DNA from: Synaphobranchus kaupii
Taxonomy: Eukaryota > Chordata > Actinopteri > Anguilliformes > Synaphobranchidae
Direction of reading: 5' to 3'
Assembly: GCA_029718625.1 (NCBI GenBank)
Contig: CM056391.1
Location: forward strand, 9,478,416 to 9,542,415
Length of the DNA: 64,000 nucleotides
Shown here in pieces: positions 24,133 through 35,618 of the stretch; position 1 is the stretch's first letter; every line of letters starts with the position of its first letter. The notes under the pieces were generated by a model. It was not told the DNA's origin and did no database searches. It saw only the letters and a program-made list of their open reading frames with translations. The translations under genes were made by a program, and so were the position numbers.

Positions 24133-24660
24133 TAACATTACATTACATTGCATTTATTTAGCAGACGTTTTATCCGAAGCGACGTACAATAAGTGCATAC
24201 AGAGACATCATCAAGATCACTACGGAACAGACAAGACAAAGCACATCCTTCCCATAATGTAGCAGCTATCCCTAGTAATGAACGTTGACTGTAGTTCACA
24301 GTAAGCTGTGGGTAAATCAGCTATACTACACTTCTATTCTAAATACTATTATAAACTATAACAAACAGACAGGAAAACACAGGGAACTAGTAAACACAGG
24401 GAACTGATATTCCTACGTTAGAATATCAGTCAAGGTGGAGTCTGAAGAGGTGTGTCTTCAGGCCTCGATGGAATGCAGGCAGGGTTCGAGTAGAACGTAG
24501 GGGAATGGGAAGTTCATTCCACCACTGAGGAGCTAAGGTGGAAAAACTCCGCAGTTGGGACGAGCGAGAGCTGTTGACACGGAGGTGGGGAAGTGCGAGT
24601 CGCCCTGCTGACCTCACGTTCCATGCAGATAATAAGACTTGATAACATAAACCCCCCATT
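24133..24660 (-). mobile_element. 5'-truncated L2-like LINE, 3' end
   Basis: The - strand frame 24659-24426 (77 codons) ends in the tail typical of L2/CR1-group reverse transcriptases: RSFSTLAPQWWNELPIPLR..., then FHRGLKTHLFRLHLD and a stop. Downstream on the minus strand is a non-coding region ending CGTCGCTTCGGATAAAACG then CTGCTAAATAAATGCAATG and TGTAATG repeats. That is the usual L2 3' terminus with a short tandem tail. All upstream RT and endonuclease sequence is missing, so this is a dead 5'-truncated insertion of about 530 bp. Confidence 0.8.
24426..24659 (-). pseudogene. LINE reverse transcriptase C-terminal remnant
   Basis: Only the final 70 or so residues of an ORF2-type protein remain. 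The visible motif is the post-RT WWNELP/LPxxLR...F..xLKTHLFR segment. The RT palm motifs (YxDD) are absent. The initial ATG is accidental, and the reading frame simply enters at the truncation point. Confidence 0.75.
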
Positions 24661-24920
24661 CACTATGGGATAGATACACTATATGCAGTCGGGGTAATTA
24701 TGTGTTTTGACCACTAAGCCTGGCCCAGCAGGCAACAGGAGTTGAGTACAACGTTGTCTGTATTACACACAGCAAGTGTACGTTGCTCCTTTTCATAAGA
24801 TAGGTATCCTTTGGCATTTTCACACCATTAAACATATGGCTGGGATATTTATCATGATTAATGGATCCCGGTGTAAAGAGCCAATGAAAATGTACATTAA
24901 ATAAGAATATGGGCACAGAA

Positions 24921-24923
24921 ACA

Positions 24924-24955
<32 letters not shown>

Positions 24956-24976
24956 TGCACACACACGTACACACAC
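24921..24976. repeat. (CGCA)n microsatellite
   Basis: About nine CGCA units followed by CA repeats. Confidence 0.95.
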
Positions 24977-25619
24977 CAAAACATCAGGTTTACTAGAGTA
25001 GCACCTCCTCTTCAAACCTTTTCTCATTTTTCAGATACATGCTGAGTATAGTTGCTTTTCATCCAATTTTGCTAAAAAATTCAACATTTTAGCCCAATTT
25101 AGGCAGATGGTGTGTGGTTTCATCCAATAACTGACAAAAACAAAATTCTAGTATGGCAACTAATTAGGTAACAATAAAACATCTTATATAATGTCATTAG
25201 GAAATGTAACATATGCAACATGCACACATATATAATGCGCCGAGGCAGAGATTGTCACAGACTCAAGATGAGATTGTCACAGACTCTTTATAAAACAAAC
25301 ATGACATACTAAGTGCATTCTCCGTGTGTGGCATAGTTACTGACGTTTCAGAGGATAAATAATTCTCAATTCAAATAGCCCGCAGCCTTCATTTAGCACC
25401 ATAAACCAATTACCATGCTATCAGCCTAAACAAGACTCAAGAGAGACCCATACAGTCAAATTTAACATGGCCTCCTAATATCCAGTCCCAACGGTGTGCT
25501 TATTATCTGACCTGCATGGAGTAGTCATTTTTGATTATATCATAATTTTTACAAAATGCAAAATGCACCAGCAATATTATGGAATTGGCATTCAACAAAG
25601 GCTGGTTTACTCTCTGCGA

Positions 25620-25620
<1 letters not shown>

Positions 25621-25694
<74 letters not shown>
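25621..25694. repeat. (ATT)n microsatellite
   Basis: About 25 uninterrupted TTA/ATT units; the poly-Asn, poly-Tyr and poly-Leu frames across it are artefacts. Confidence 0.99.
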
Positions 25695-25696
<2 letters not shown>

Positions 25697-26214
25697 CTGA
25701 TATCAAGCTGCAGTATGTGGTGTCCATATGGCATGCAGCTATGATAACTTTGTTCCCTAGAAACAAATGGAAAATATAAAATACTTTGCCTCATCTTTAC
25801 TAGGGATATATGCAGTATAGAGCACCTCCTGTCTTTTGGAGGAGCTGATGGGAAATCAAGTTGAGAGATATTCCCTAGTATTCAATAGCCCCAAGCTATG
25901 GACGTCAACTCCCATCTACACCATGGAAGGTTCTACTAGAGTTTTGCCAACTGAACACCTCAAAAGAGGAACAGCTCTTCCCTATCCTTAACCCCATAAT
26001 TTGAACCTGTCTTCAAGCCAGAAGTCGTTTGTTTATTTCCATTCATCGTGTTTTTTTTTTAATAGTAAACTTTTCAATCAATCTGGTCACACAATATACC
26101 ATTTGAAAATCTTAAAACTCCATTTCTATCTCTATAAACGATTTTGCGATCCAAATGTTATAGCGACAATGATTCCTTATTTTGTAACACGATACAAAAC
26201 AGGCTTGACTCCAT

Positions 26215-28203
26215 GGGCCCTATCTTACACCCGGCGCAAAGCGGCGCTAACGCAAACGCAAGTGTCTTTGCTATCTTACACCCGGCGCTAGGTCCATAAT
26301 AACGCCTAACGTTTACGCCGTCAAACTAGCATGTTTGACGGCGTAACTCTTGCGCCATCATTAGTGAACTGGGCGTGTTGGTCTTAAGATGAGGAGTGGC
26401 CAGGATTATTTTTGCCGTATTGCTATCTTGAGCCAGCAGAAAGCGCTTGCGCTAGAACCTCCACAAACCTGGTCTAAAGTAATGTCGCAGTTGTTTACAT
26501 GCTATTTTAACGGCGCATATAAGTGCGTCTACATAGGCGTGTGCACAACGCGCATACCCTCCTGTCTGTTACACACAGGGGCGTGCACAGGCATGACTAA
26601 AATATCTAGATCACAATGTGAAATATTATTATTGTGTAGGCTATATCAAAAATGCATAATAATAAAAGGTTCCATAGGTCCACATACCTTTCCCTCAGCG
26701 AAGGGAAACAATGCCACATTACATTGCTCTCAGCCCACTCCATGAACATCCAGGCGATGTGCGATGGTACGGGACAATGGCTATCCATTAAAAAGGAGCT
26801 GTTAACACCTATAGCTATCAAACCTAATGCGCAAATTGTCTTTGCACCTAATGCGTGAATTGTCATTCAATGGAAAACTCGCGCACGGCAATAGACGGAC
26901 ATTTAAGTTCTGAAAATGCGCTTCAGATGTCATTACAATACAGCTCTGTTTATCTATGAATACAGCCGGTAAGTAAATAGAATGGTTTGTGACTGAAAAA
27001 AGTTCAAAACCTTGTCCAGTGAATATTGCATTTATTGTTTTTCAAATAGCCTAGGCTACAGCAAATTCGCTGTGCATAAGGTTTTTTTCGATAGCCTATG
27101 GTTAAAAAACTGAGATGTCACCATGTTAACTAAATTGTAACCTTAGCTATTCTTCGTCCTTCATATTTTTTTAAATTACAGTGACCAGGTTTCCATACTC
27201 TCACCGTTTAAAACCCAACTGATTTCACCCGTTATTCCTTAACTGAGCAAAACGATTTTAAAGAGAACTAAGCGTCTAATTAGAAACTAAAACAAATTTG
27301 CAGCACGTTGCACAATTAATTCGCAATTAATTTTAATGCCATTCTCTGCACGTGAGCTGCATGTTCTCTGTTTCCAAGTCGCACGTTTCACGGTCTTCCT
27401 GGGAAAGTGGATTGTTTTAAAGGATTACGCTACGAGTAAAACAGGTTGGTCACATTTCCATAAACAGGACATTATTAAACAAGGGGAAATATGCGTGAAC
27501 TTATGGGTTGCGAACCTGACAGCTTTATTGTAGGCTATTTAGTGTCATCATTAATGCAAAATAACGGTATGTATGTTATTAATCAATATTAGCCTACTAT
27601 GCAGGTAGCCTAATGAACTTTGGATGAAGCTTGAACTTCGAGAACTCCATGAGAACAGCCTCTTGGAATTGATGTTTGACACTTTCATTGTATAATCAAA
27701 CGAAATTCGCTGAACAAGCAGGCCTGGCGTTTTCTAAGGTGAGACTGAAGCCATTGATAGCTTATTCTCAGCTGTTGCAGGTCCTTTTAGCGAAATTTAA
27801 CCGCACATATTTTGTAAAATAACAGCCCTGTCTGGAATTACCGGGAACTCATAGGCTAATGGTTAGTCCGAATAATATTGATCATACTCCATTTAGCCTA
27901 TTCCTTGATCACACTAAACACGCACGAGCATGTCTGTTTCGCCATCATAAGCAATCCGCCAAGGTGGAAAAGCAGGCTTTTAAAGGGAATGGGATATGAC
28001 ATTTTGATTGGTTTATTGAATGTCACGCCCAAGACACACCTATAATTAATGAAGCGACTAGGTTCAGCCCAGTTGCGCCATGCGCCGTGCTTAGCGCCAA
28101 AAAAAACACGCCGTTAAAATAGCAAAAGTGGACTTGGACACGCCCTAAATGGACTTAGCGCCATGCGCTTAGACTAAGCGCCAAGATCGCCAAGATAGGG
28201 CCC
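26215..28203. mobile_element. DNA transposon, non-autonomous, GGGCCC termini
   Basis: Terminal inverted repeats GGGCCCTATCTT at 26215 and AAGATAGGGCCC at 28203 are perfect over 12 bp, flanked by the 3-bp direct repeat CAT (26212-26214 and 28204-28206). Subterminal regions are rich in GGCGC/GCGCC words (CACCCGGCGCAAAGCGGCGC on the left; GCGCCATGCGCTTAGACTAA on the right). The subterminal texture matches abundant teleost elements I associate with Harbinger-type transposons, and the 3-bp duplication fits. There is no recognisable transposase: the longest frames (118 and 86 codons) show no DDE-type domain. The superfamily call is tentative. Confidence 0.7.
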
Positions 28204-28206
28204 CAT

Positions 28207-28945
28207 ATGTTCTATGTGTTCTGGAAATCCCCAGACAATACAAATCACGGTAAAGTCGGTATCCTTCTCCCTGCAAAAAATAAAAAAATATTTTAGGGAA
28301 GAAAAAAAACGTACACTTCCACTGACGGAGCTTGTGTTGCTTTGTTTCAGTAGTACTTAGAGTCATTCTGACTCTTTGAAAACACACTCCCAAGGGTTAC
28401 CTTACAGAAGAGACCAGGATTATAGCCAAAGGGGTTCAAGAACAGTAACCATTTTATTTTTGGGCTTGTGTTCAAAAAGGTTTGAGAAAGGGTTAATCTA
28501 TTTTGAAAACATTAAAACAAAATTCAGGATTTGGATGTGTGATAATGCTCTCACAAGAGTCCTCTGTGATATGCTCTGTGGAGAATAACATGTGGTCGTT
28601 TGGCTCTTGATATTCATGTGCAGAATGCCTTTCTGCAGTATTTGTCTTTAACAGGTATTTTTTTCCCCAGAATAATTGTAAATCATGATTTTATTTGGTC
28701 AACAGGACAGAGGCTTGCTAAAATCCTTGGTCAGCCAACAAAACATGGCCATCTGTGAATTGTAATCAAGGGACCACATGTTCTGGCTAACCATTGCTCA
28801 GAATTTATAACTTACAAAATTAGCTTTAGATTTACCATGAAAGATCTGTTCATTAAAAATGCATTAAATATGAAAAGGATCAGTTGATGCTAAATGGAAA
28901 AGCTGAAAAGCCATTAATCTAGCCTCTCCCTGTTTCTTTTCCCAG
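28207..28945. other. Unannotated sequence upstream of candidate exon
   Basis: No repeat recognised. The last 20 bases are the polypyrimidine tract of the candidate exon at 28946. Confidence 0.5.
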
Positions 28946-28985
28946 GCAGAAGTCGAGCTCCACCGCTTCAATCGAAGGGAAACTG
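28946..28985 (+). CDS. Candidate 40-nt internal microexon
   Basis: A textbook acceptor (CTCTCCCTGTTTCTTTTCCCAG, last G at 28945) precedes, and a consensus donor (CTG|GTAAGTCA) follows at 28986. The 40 nt are open in all three frames: AEVELHRFNRRET, QKSSSTASIEGKL or RSRAPPLQSKGN. 40 nt is not a multiple of 3, so it would shift phase between neighbours. I do not recognise the gene from any of the three peptides. No partner exon was identified inside the window, so it would sit in very long introns. Chance occurrence of such paired signals is possible. Confidence 0.45.
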
Positions 28986-29276
28986 GTAAGTCACCGTCAT
29001 TAGCTTTGTAGTTTCAAATGTGCATACCACTGTACAGAATGCTCAACTGCTGGATGCATGGAATGCAGTGGAAATGGAAATCATTTTCCAGCTGTTTCCT
29101 GTGTGGAAATTTTCCAGCTGTTTCCTGGTTTCTCGATCTTTCGCACTCACGTTGAGAAGTGAGAAGCAAGAACACAGTTCGGAAAACCAATTAGAGAGAT
29201 ATTCTGAGAGCATTCATCAGCAATTTTAAGACTATTAGGAATTATGTGTCTACTGTATGTGTGGGTGTGTGCGTGT

Positions 29277-29322
<46 letters not shown>

Positions 29323-29770
29323 CAAAAAGACAATGACCATTTTGATATCTATAAAAATATTAAGTGCATGTGCAAACAATTAATAAATAAATAAATAAAT
29401 AATTGGGGTGAAGCACATTATTTATTTATTCCTTAAAATTCATGTCAATAATAGACACTGGGAATCAGTTAACATACACAAATTAAACTTTTTGAAAACT
29501 GATTGATGTTGCAGTGTGTATTCAACAAATTGAACATACCTTTAAAGAAATTAAAAAGTAAAAAAAAAAAAAAAAAAAAAATTTCAAATCTGCTAATCTC
29601 TACTGGGGGTATTTACTATAAAAAAGGCTTGAATCTCCTGCATGTGACATGGCTCCAGTTCCCTGAAGTAAAACAAAAAAACACAGATATTACACAATGT
29701 TACTGCCACATGGACATGTGCTTAGATAGAATTATTACCTGCTTAGATCTAAAATGCAGGATTATGTCAT
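28986..29770. other. Unannotated sequence with GA and A tracts
   Basis: It contains (GA)n at 29280-29322, an (AAAT)n patch near 29381-29404, and an A-run of about 20 at 29562-29581. No gene is recognised. The frame at 29503-29880 is chance and runs into the satellite copy. Confidence 0.5.
29280..29322. repeat. (GA)n microsatellite
   Basis: About 21 GA units. Confidence 0.97.
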
Positions 29771-30076
29771 ATGTCCAAAAAGGGCCAAAATGGTCAAAAA
29801 ATTTAAAATACCATTTTTTGATTCCAATGTATAGGAAATTATATTTACTTAATAACTGCGGTAAAATAAGTGAAACATAATGAGTTTTAAGACATTTATA
29901 ATGAAAAATGTGTTTTGTCTGTATCATTGCACTTGGGTTTATTTGACATGAATGAAGACTTCCTCCTACTGGCCCACAAACAATATTTCTAGCAGCAATC
30001 TTGTTGTCCCCAGAGGTCTCCCATGCATGCACTAATCAAGCCCCTCCCTGCTTAGCTTCAACTGTTCAACAGCAGC
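29771..30076 (-). repeat. Isolated inverted satellite copy (S monomer, truncated)
   Basis: Read on the minus strand, it runs from the middle of a 5S-like module (GCTGCTGTTGAACAGTTGAAGC) through its tail (GTGGGCCAGTAGGAGGAAGTC), the CATCATAAATG-type block and the GACCATTTTGGCCC block, ending near 29771. It is the only copy in the window on this strand. It is separated from the main array by about 600 bp of unique DNA, and its 5S 5' third is missing. Confidence 0.93.
29988..30076 (-). pseudogene. Truncated 5S rRNA-derived module, inverted
   Basis: It keeps the A-box region (AAGCTAAGCAGGGAGGGGC) and C-box region (GCATGGGAGACCTCTGGGG) on the minus strand, but lacks roughly the first 30 nt of the 5S-like sequence. 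Confidence 0.85.
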
Positions 30077-30682
30077 AAGTCGGTTCAAAAGAGAACACAA
30101 GCACAACATGGCATGTCAAAAATCGGTGTCAGGTGGGTGCTGGGACAGTGGTGGACGACGCACAGCGTGTGGAGACACCATTACCCGGCTAATGAGCCCA
30201 GGTACGCGATGGGTGAAAGAGAGCCGCTAATCGAATATTCCAGGCAGGATCAAACGGGCAGCTGCCCGGGAACCCCACCTTCGAGCGGATCACACGGATA
30301 GGGGGCAGACGATTATGTTAATGCACAGGCCTCCCCCTCTCTCGGAAGATTAAAGATCCCATTTGCTTTTTAGAGACCGCATACTCGTTTCCTTTGTTTA
30401 GGACCCTGTGGAACGTCAAGGTGGATGTGAGCCTTAATCTTCTAGCCGTGAGAATCGTTCTTTTTTTTTTTCTTTTTTTCTATGACCCATGAGAAAGACT
30501 GGCTCTACCTGCCAGCTAAGCAACACTTCTTCACCCTGGAAAGCTGCCGTCCCGCCCCTCCCACTCCACCTAGATCCTTGGCCACAACCCCATAGTTAGT
30601 GCTTTGCACTTCTAGAATCTTCCTCAGCAAGCACATGAAGAATCGGGCTGATCTTCATCACCTAATCCGCTGACTGGTTTTT
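30077..30682. promoter_or_regulatory. Unique spacer between inverted satellite copies, CNE-like
   Basis: Non-repetitive and GC-richer than both sides. It contains TTACCCGGCTAATGAGCCC, AGAGCCGCTAATCGAATATTCC, GGGCAGCTGCCCGGG (palindromic E-box), GATTATGTTAATGCAC and GAGCCTTAATCTTCTAGCCG. The pattern suggests an old conserved regulatory element now flanked by satellite. It is not coding by eye. Conservation is untested. Confidence 0.35.
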
Positions 30683-30893
30683 TAAAATAAATATAATTTC
30701 CTATACATCGGAATCAAAAAATGGTATTTTAAATTTTTTGACCATTTTGGCCCTTTTTGGACATAAGACTATAGGCTTATGTTTTTTAATTTTCCCCAAA
30801 ACACATATTTCATCATAAATGTCTTAAAACTCATTATTTTTTCACTTATTTTATTCACTGCCAGTAGGAGGCAGTCTGGACATAGGACTAATT

Positions 30894-31012
30894 GTCTGCA
30901 GTTGGACCACCATGCAATCTGCTGCTGTTGAACAGTTGAAGCTAAGCAGGGTGGGGCTTGCTTAGTGCATACATGGGAGACCTCTGGGGAAAACAAGATT
31001 GCTGTTAGTAAT
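30894..31012 (+). pseudogene. 5S-derived module 1 (edge type)
   Basis: Full length. 3' end is CTGTTAGTAATG. A piece of the S tail (CCAGTAGGAGGCAGTCT) also occurs just before it at about 30861, showing a rearranged left edge. Confidence 0.85.
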
Positions 31013-31235
31013 GTTGTTTGTGGGCCAGTAGGAGGCAGTCTTCATTCATGTCAAATACACCCAAGTACAATGATACTGACAAAACACATTGTTCATCATA
31101 AATGTCTTAAAACTCATTATTTGTCACTTATTTTAACGTAGTTATTAAGTAAATATAATTTCCTATACATCGGAATCAAAAAATGGTATTTAAAATTTTT
31201 TGACCATTTTGGCCCTTTTTGGACATAAGACTATT

Positions 31236-31354
31236 GTCTGCAGTTGTACCACCATGCAATCTGCTGCAGTTGAGCAGTTGAAGTCTAAGCAGGGGAAGGC
31301 TTGATTAGTGCATGCATGGGAGACCTCTGGGGAAAACAAGATTGCTGTTAGTAA
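31236..31354 (+). pseudogene. 5S-derived module 2 (edge type)
   Basis: Full length, 342 bp after module 1. One extra T disrupts the A box (GAAGTCTAAGCAGG). Confidence 0.85.
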
Positions 31355-31928
31355 TGTTGTTTGTGGGCCAGTAGGAGGCAGTCTTCATTCATGTCAAATA
31401 AATCCAAGGGCAATGATACAGACAAAAACACATTTTTCATCATAAATGTCTTAAAATTCATTATTTTTCACTTATTTTGTCATAGTTATTAAATAAATAT
31501 AATTTCCTATATATCGGAATCAAAAAATGGTATTTTAAATTTTTTGACCATTTTGGCCCTTTTTGGACATGAGACTATAGGCTTATGTTTTTAAATTTTC
31601 TCCAAAACACATTTTTCATCATAAATGTCTTAAAACTAATTATTTTTCACTTATTTTACCGCAGTTATTAAGTAAATATAATTTCCTATACATCGGAATC
31701 ACAAAATGGTATTTAAAATTTTTTGACCATTTTGGCCCTTTTTGGACATAAGACTATATTTTAATTTTCCCCAAAACACATATTTTATCATAAATGTCTT
31801 AGAACTCATTATTTTTCACTTATTTTACCGCAGTTATTAAGTAAATATAATTTCCTATACATCGGAATCAAAAAATGGTATTTTAAATTTTCTGACCATT
31901 TTGGCCCTTTTTGGACATACGACTAATT

Positions 31929-32047
31929 GTCTACAGTTGTACCACCATGCAATCTGCTGCTGTTGAACAGTTGAAGCTAAGCAGGGGGAGGCTTGATTAG
32001 TGCATGCATGGGAGACCTCTGGGGAAAACAAGAATCCTGCTAGAAAT
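31929..32047 (+). pseudogene. 5S-derived module 3 (alpha)
   Basis: First alpha copy: starts GTCTACAGTTG and ends GCTAGAAAT. Followed by about six A monomers. Confidence 0.88.
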
Positions 32048-33347
32048 ATTGTTTGTGGGCCAGTAGGAGGCAGTCTTCATTCATGTCAAATGAACCCAAG
32101 TGCAATGATACAGACAAAACACATTTTTCATCAGAAACGTCTTAAAACTCATTATTCTTCACTTATTTTATCGCAGTTATTAAGTAAGTATAATTTCCTA
32201 TACATCGGAATCACAAAATGGTATTTTAAATTTTTTGACCATTTTGGCCCTTTTTGGACATAAGACTATAGGCTTATGTTTTTTAATTTTCCCCAAAACA
32301 CATTTTTCATCAGAAACGTCTTAAAACTCATTATTCTTCACTTATTTTACCGCAGCTATTAAGTAAGTCTAATTTCCTATACATCGGAATCAAAAAATTG
32401 TACTTTACATTTTTTGACCATTTTGGCCCTTTTTGGACATAAGACTATAGGCTTATGTTTTTTTAATTTTCCCCAAAAGACATATTTCATCATAAATGTC
32501 TTAAAACTCATTATTTTTCACTTATTTTACCGCAGTTATTAAATAAATATAATTCCCTATACATCGGAATCAAAAAATGGTATTTTAACTTTTTTGACCA
32601 TTTTGGCCCTTTTTGGACATAAGACTATAGGCTTATGTTTTTTAATTTTCCCCAAAACACATATTTCATCATAAATGTCTTAAAACTCATTATTTTTCAC
32701 TTATTTTACCGCAGTTATTAAGTAAATATAATTTCCTATAAATCGGAATCAAAAAATGGTATTTTAAATTTTTTGACCATTTTGGCCCTTTTTGGACATA
32801 AGACTATAGGCTTATGTTTTTTAATTTTCTCCAAAACACATTTTTCATCATAAATGTCTTAAAACTCATTATTGGTAACTTATTTTACCGCAGTTATTAA
32901 ATAAATATAAATCCCTATACATTGGAATAAAAAAATGGTATTTTAACTTTTTTGACCATTTTGGCCCTTTTTGGACATAAGACTATAGGCTTATGTTTTT
33001 TTTATTTTCCCCAAAACACATATTTCATCATAAATGTCTTAAAACTCATTATTTTTCACTTATTAACCGCAGTTATTAAGTAAATATAATTTCCTATACA
33101 TCGGAATCACAAAATGGTATTTTAAATTTTTTGACCATTTTGGCCCTTTTTGGACATAAGACTATAGGCTTATGTTTTTTTTTATTTTCCCCAAAACACA
33201 TATTTCATCATAAATGTCTTAAAACTCATTATTTTTCACTTATTAACCGCAGTTATTAAGTAAATATAATTTCCTATACATCGGAATCAAAATTTTTTAT
33301 TTTAAATTCTTTGACCATTTTGGCCCTTTTTTGGACATATGACTATT

Positions 33348-33458
33348 GTCTGCAGTTGTACCACCATGCAATCTGCTGCAGTTAAGCAGTTGAAGCTAAG
33401 CAGGGGGAGGCTTGATTAGTGCATGCATGGGAGACCTCTGGCGAAAACAAGATTGTTG
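33348..33458 (+). pseudogene. 5S-derived module 4 (beta)
   Basis: Beta copy opening block 1. It lacks 11-12 nt at the 3' end, which would remove the 3' strand of helix I. Carries GCAGTTAAGCAG. Confidence 0.88.
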
Positions 33459-33678
33459 TTTGTGGGCCAGTAGGAGGCAGTCTTCATTCATGTCAAATAA
33501 ATCCAAGTGCAATGATACAGACAAAATACATTTTTCATCATAAATGTCTTAAAATTCATTATTTTTCACTTATTTTCACGTAGTTATTAAGTAAATATAA
33601 TTTCCTATATATCGGAATCAAAAAATGGTATTTAAATTTTTTTGACCATTTTGGCCCTTTTTGGACATGCAACTAATT

Positions 33679-33797
33679 GTCTACAGTTGTACCACCATGC
33701 AATCTGCTGCTGTTGAACAGTTGAAGCTAAGCAGGGGGAGGCTTGATTAATGCATGCATGGGAGACCTCTGGGGAAATCAAGAATGCTGTTAGAAAT
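33679..33797 (+). pseudogene. 5S-derived module 5 (alpha)
   Basis: Full-length alpha directly after module 4 (331 bp), with GGGGAAATCAAGAATGCTG near the 3' end. Confidence 0.88.
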
Positions 33798-34746
33798 ATT
33801 GTTTGTGGGCCAGTAGGAGGCAGTCTTCATTCATGTCAAATTAACCCAAGTGCAATGATACAGACAAAGCACATTTTTCATCATAAATGTCTTAAAACTC
33901 ATTATTTTTCACTTATTTTACCGCAGTTATTAAGTAAATATAATTTCCTATACATCGGAATCAAAAAAATGCTATTTAAAATTTTTTGACCATTTTGGCC
34001 CTTTTTGGCATAAGACTATATATAGGCTTATGTTTTTTAATTTCCCCCAAAACACATTTTTCATCATGAATGTCTTAATACTCATTATTTTTCACTTATT
34101 TTACCGCAGTTATTAAGTAAATATAATTTCCTATACATCGGAATCAAAAAAATGCTATTTAAAATTTTTTGACCATTTTGGCCCTTTTTGGCATAAGACT
34201 ATATATAGGCTTATGTTTTTTAATTTTCCCCAAAAGACATATTTCATCATAAATGTCTTAAAACTCATTATTTGTAACTTATTTTACCCGCAGTTATTAA
34301 ATAAATATAATTCCCTATACATCGGAATCAAAAAATGCTATTTAAAATTTTTTGACCATTTTGGCCCTTTTTGGACATAAGACTATAGGCTTATGTTTTT
34401 TAATTTTTCTCCAAAACACATTTTTCATCATAAATGTCTTAAAACTCATTATTTGTAACTTATTTTACCGCAGTTATTAAATAAATATAATTCCCTATAC
34501 ATCGGAATCAAAAAATGCTATTTAAAATTTTTTGACCATTTTGGCCCTTTTTGGACATAAGACTATAGGCTTATGTTTTTTAATTTTCCCCAAAACACAT
34601 TTTTCATCAGAAACGTCTTAAAACTCGTTATTCTTCACTTATTTTACCGCAGCTATTAAGTAAGTCTAATTTCCTATACATCGGAATCAAAAAATTGTAC
34701 TTTACATTTTTTGACCATTTTGGCCCTTTTTGGACATATGAATATT

Positions 34747-34857
34747 GTCTGCAGTTGTACCACCATGCAATCTGCTGCAGTTGAGCAGTTGAAGCTAAGC
34801 AGGGGGAGGCTTGATTAGTGCATGCATGGGAGACCTCTGGCGAAAACAAGATTGTTG
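34747..34857 (+). pseudogene. 5S-derived module 6 (beta)
   Basis: Beta copy, preceded by GGACATATGAATATT. Three A monomers follow. Confidence 0.88.
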
Positions 34858-35618
34858 TTTGTGGGCCAGTAGGAGGCAGTCTTCATTCATGTCAAATAAA
34901 TCCAAGTGCAATGATACAGACAAAATACATTTTTCATCATAAATGTCTTAAAACTCATTATTTGTAACTTATTTTACCGCAGTTGTTAAATAAATATAAT
35001 TCCCTATACATCGGAATCAAAAAATGATATTTTAACTTTTTTGACCATTTTGGCCCTTTTTGGACATAAGACTATAAGGCTTATGTTTTTTAATTTTCCT
35101 CCAAAACACATTTTTCATCATAAATGTCTTAAAACTCATTATTTGTAACTTATTTTACCGCAGTTATTAAATAAATATAATTCCCTATACATCGGAATCA
35201 AAAAATGGTATTTTAAATTTTTTTGACCATTTTGGCCCTTTTTGGACATAAGACTATAGGCTTATGTTTTTTTATTTTCCCCAAAACACATATTTCATCA
35301 TAAAATGTCTTAAAACTATTTATTGTTCACTTATTTTACCACAGTTATTAAGTAAATATAATTTCCTATACATCGGAATCAAAAAATTGTACTTAAAATT
35401 TTTTGACCATTTTGGCCCTTTTTGGACATAAGACTATAGGCTTATGTTTTTTTAATTTTCCCAAAAACACATATTTCATCATAAATGTCTTAAAACTCAT
35501 TATTTTTCACTTATTAACCGCAGTTATTAAGTAAATATAATTTCCTATACATCGGAATCAAAATTTTTTATTTTAAATTCTTTGACCATTTTGGCCCTTT
35601 TTTGGACATATGACTATT

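Larger units (their letters stand above)
24661..26211. other. Unannotated AT-rich sequence with two microsatellites
   Basis: It contains (CGCA)n at 24921-24976 and (ATT)n at 25621-25694. No gene is seen. The ATGAGATTGTCACAGACTC-type phrase is repeated at 25248 and 25270, a small direct repeat. Confidence 0.5.
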
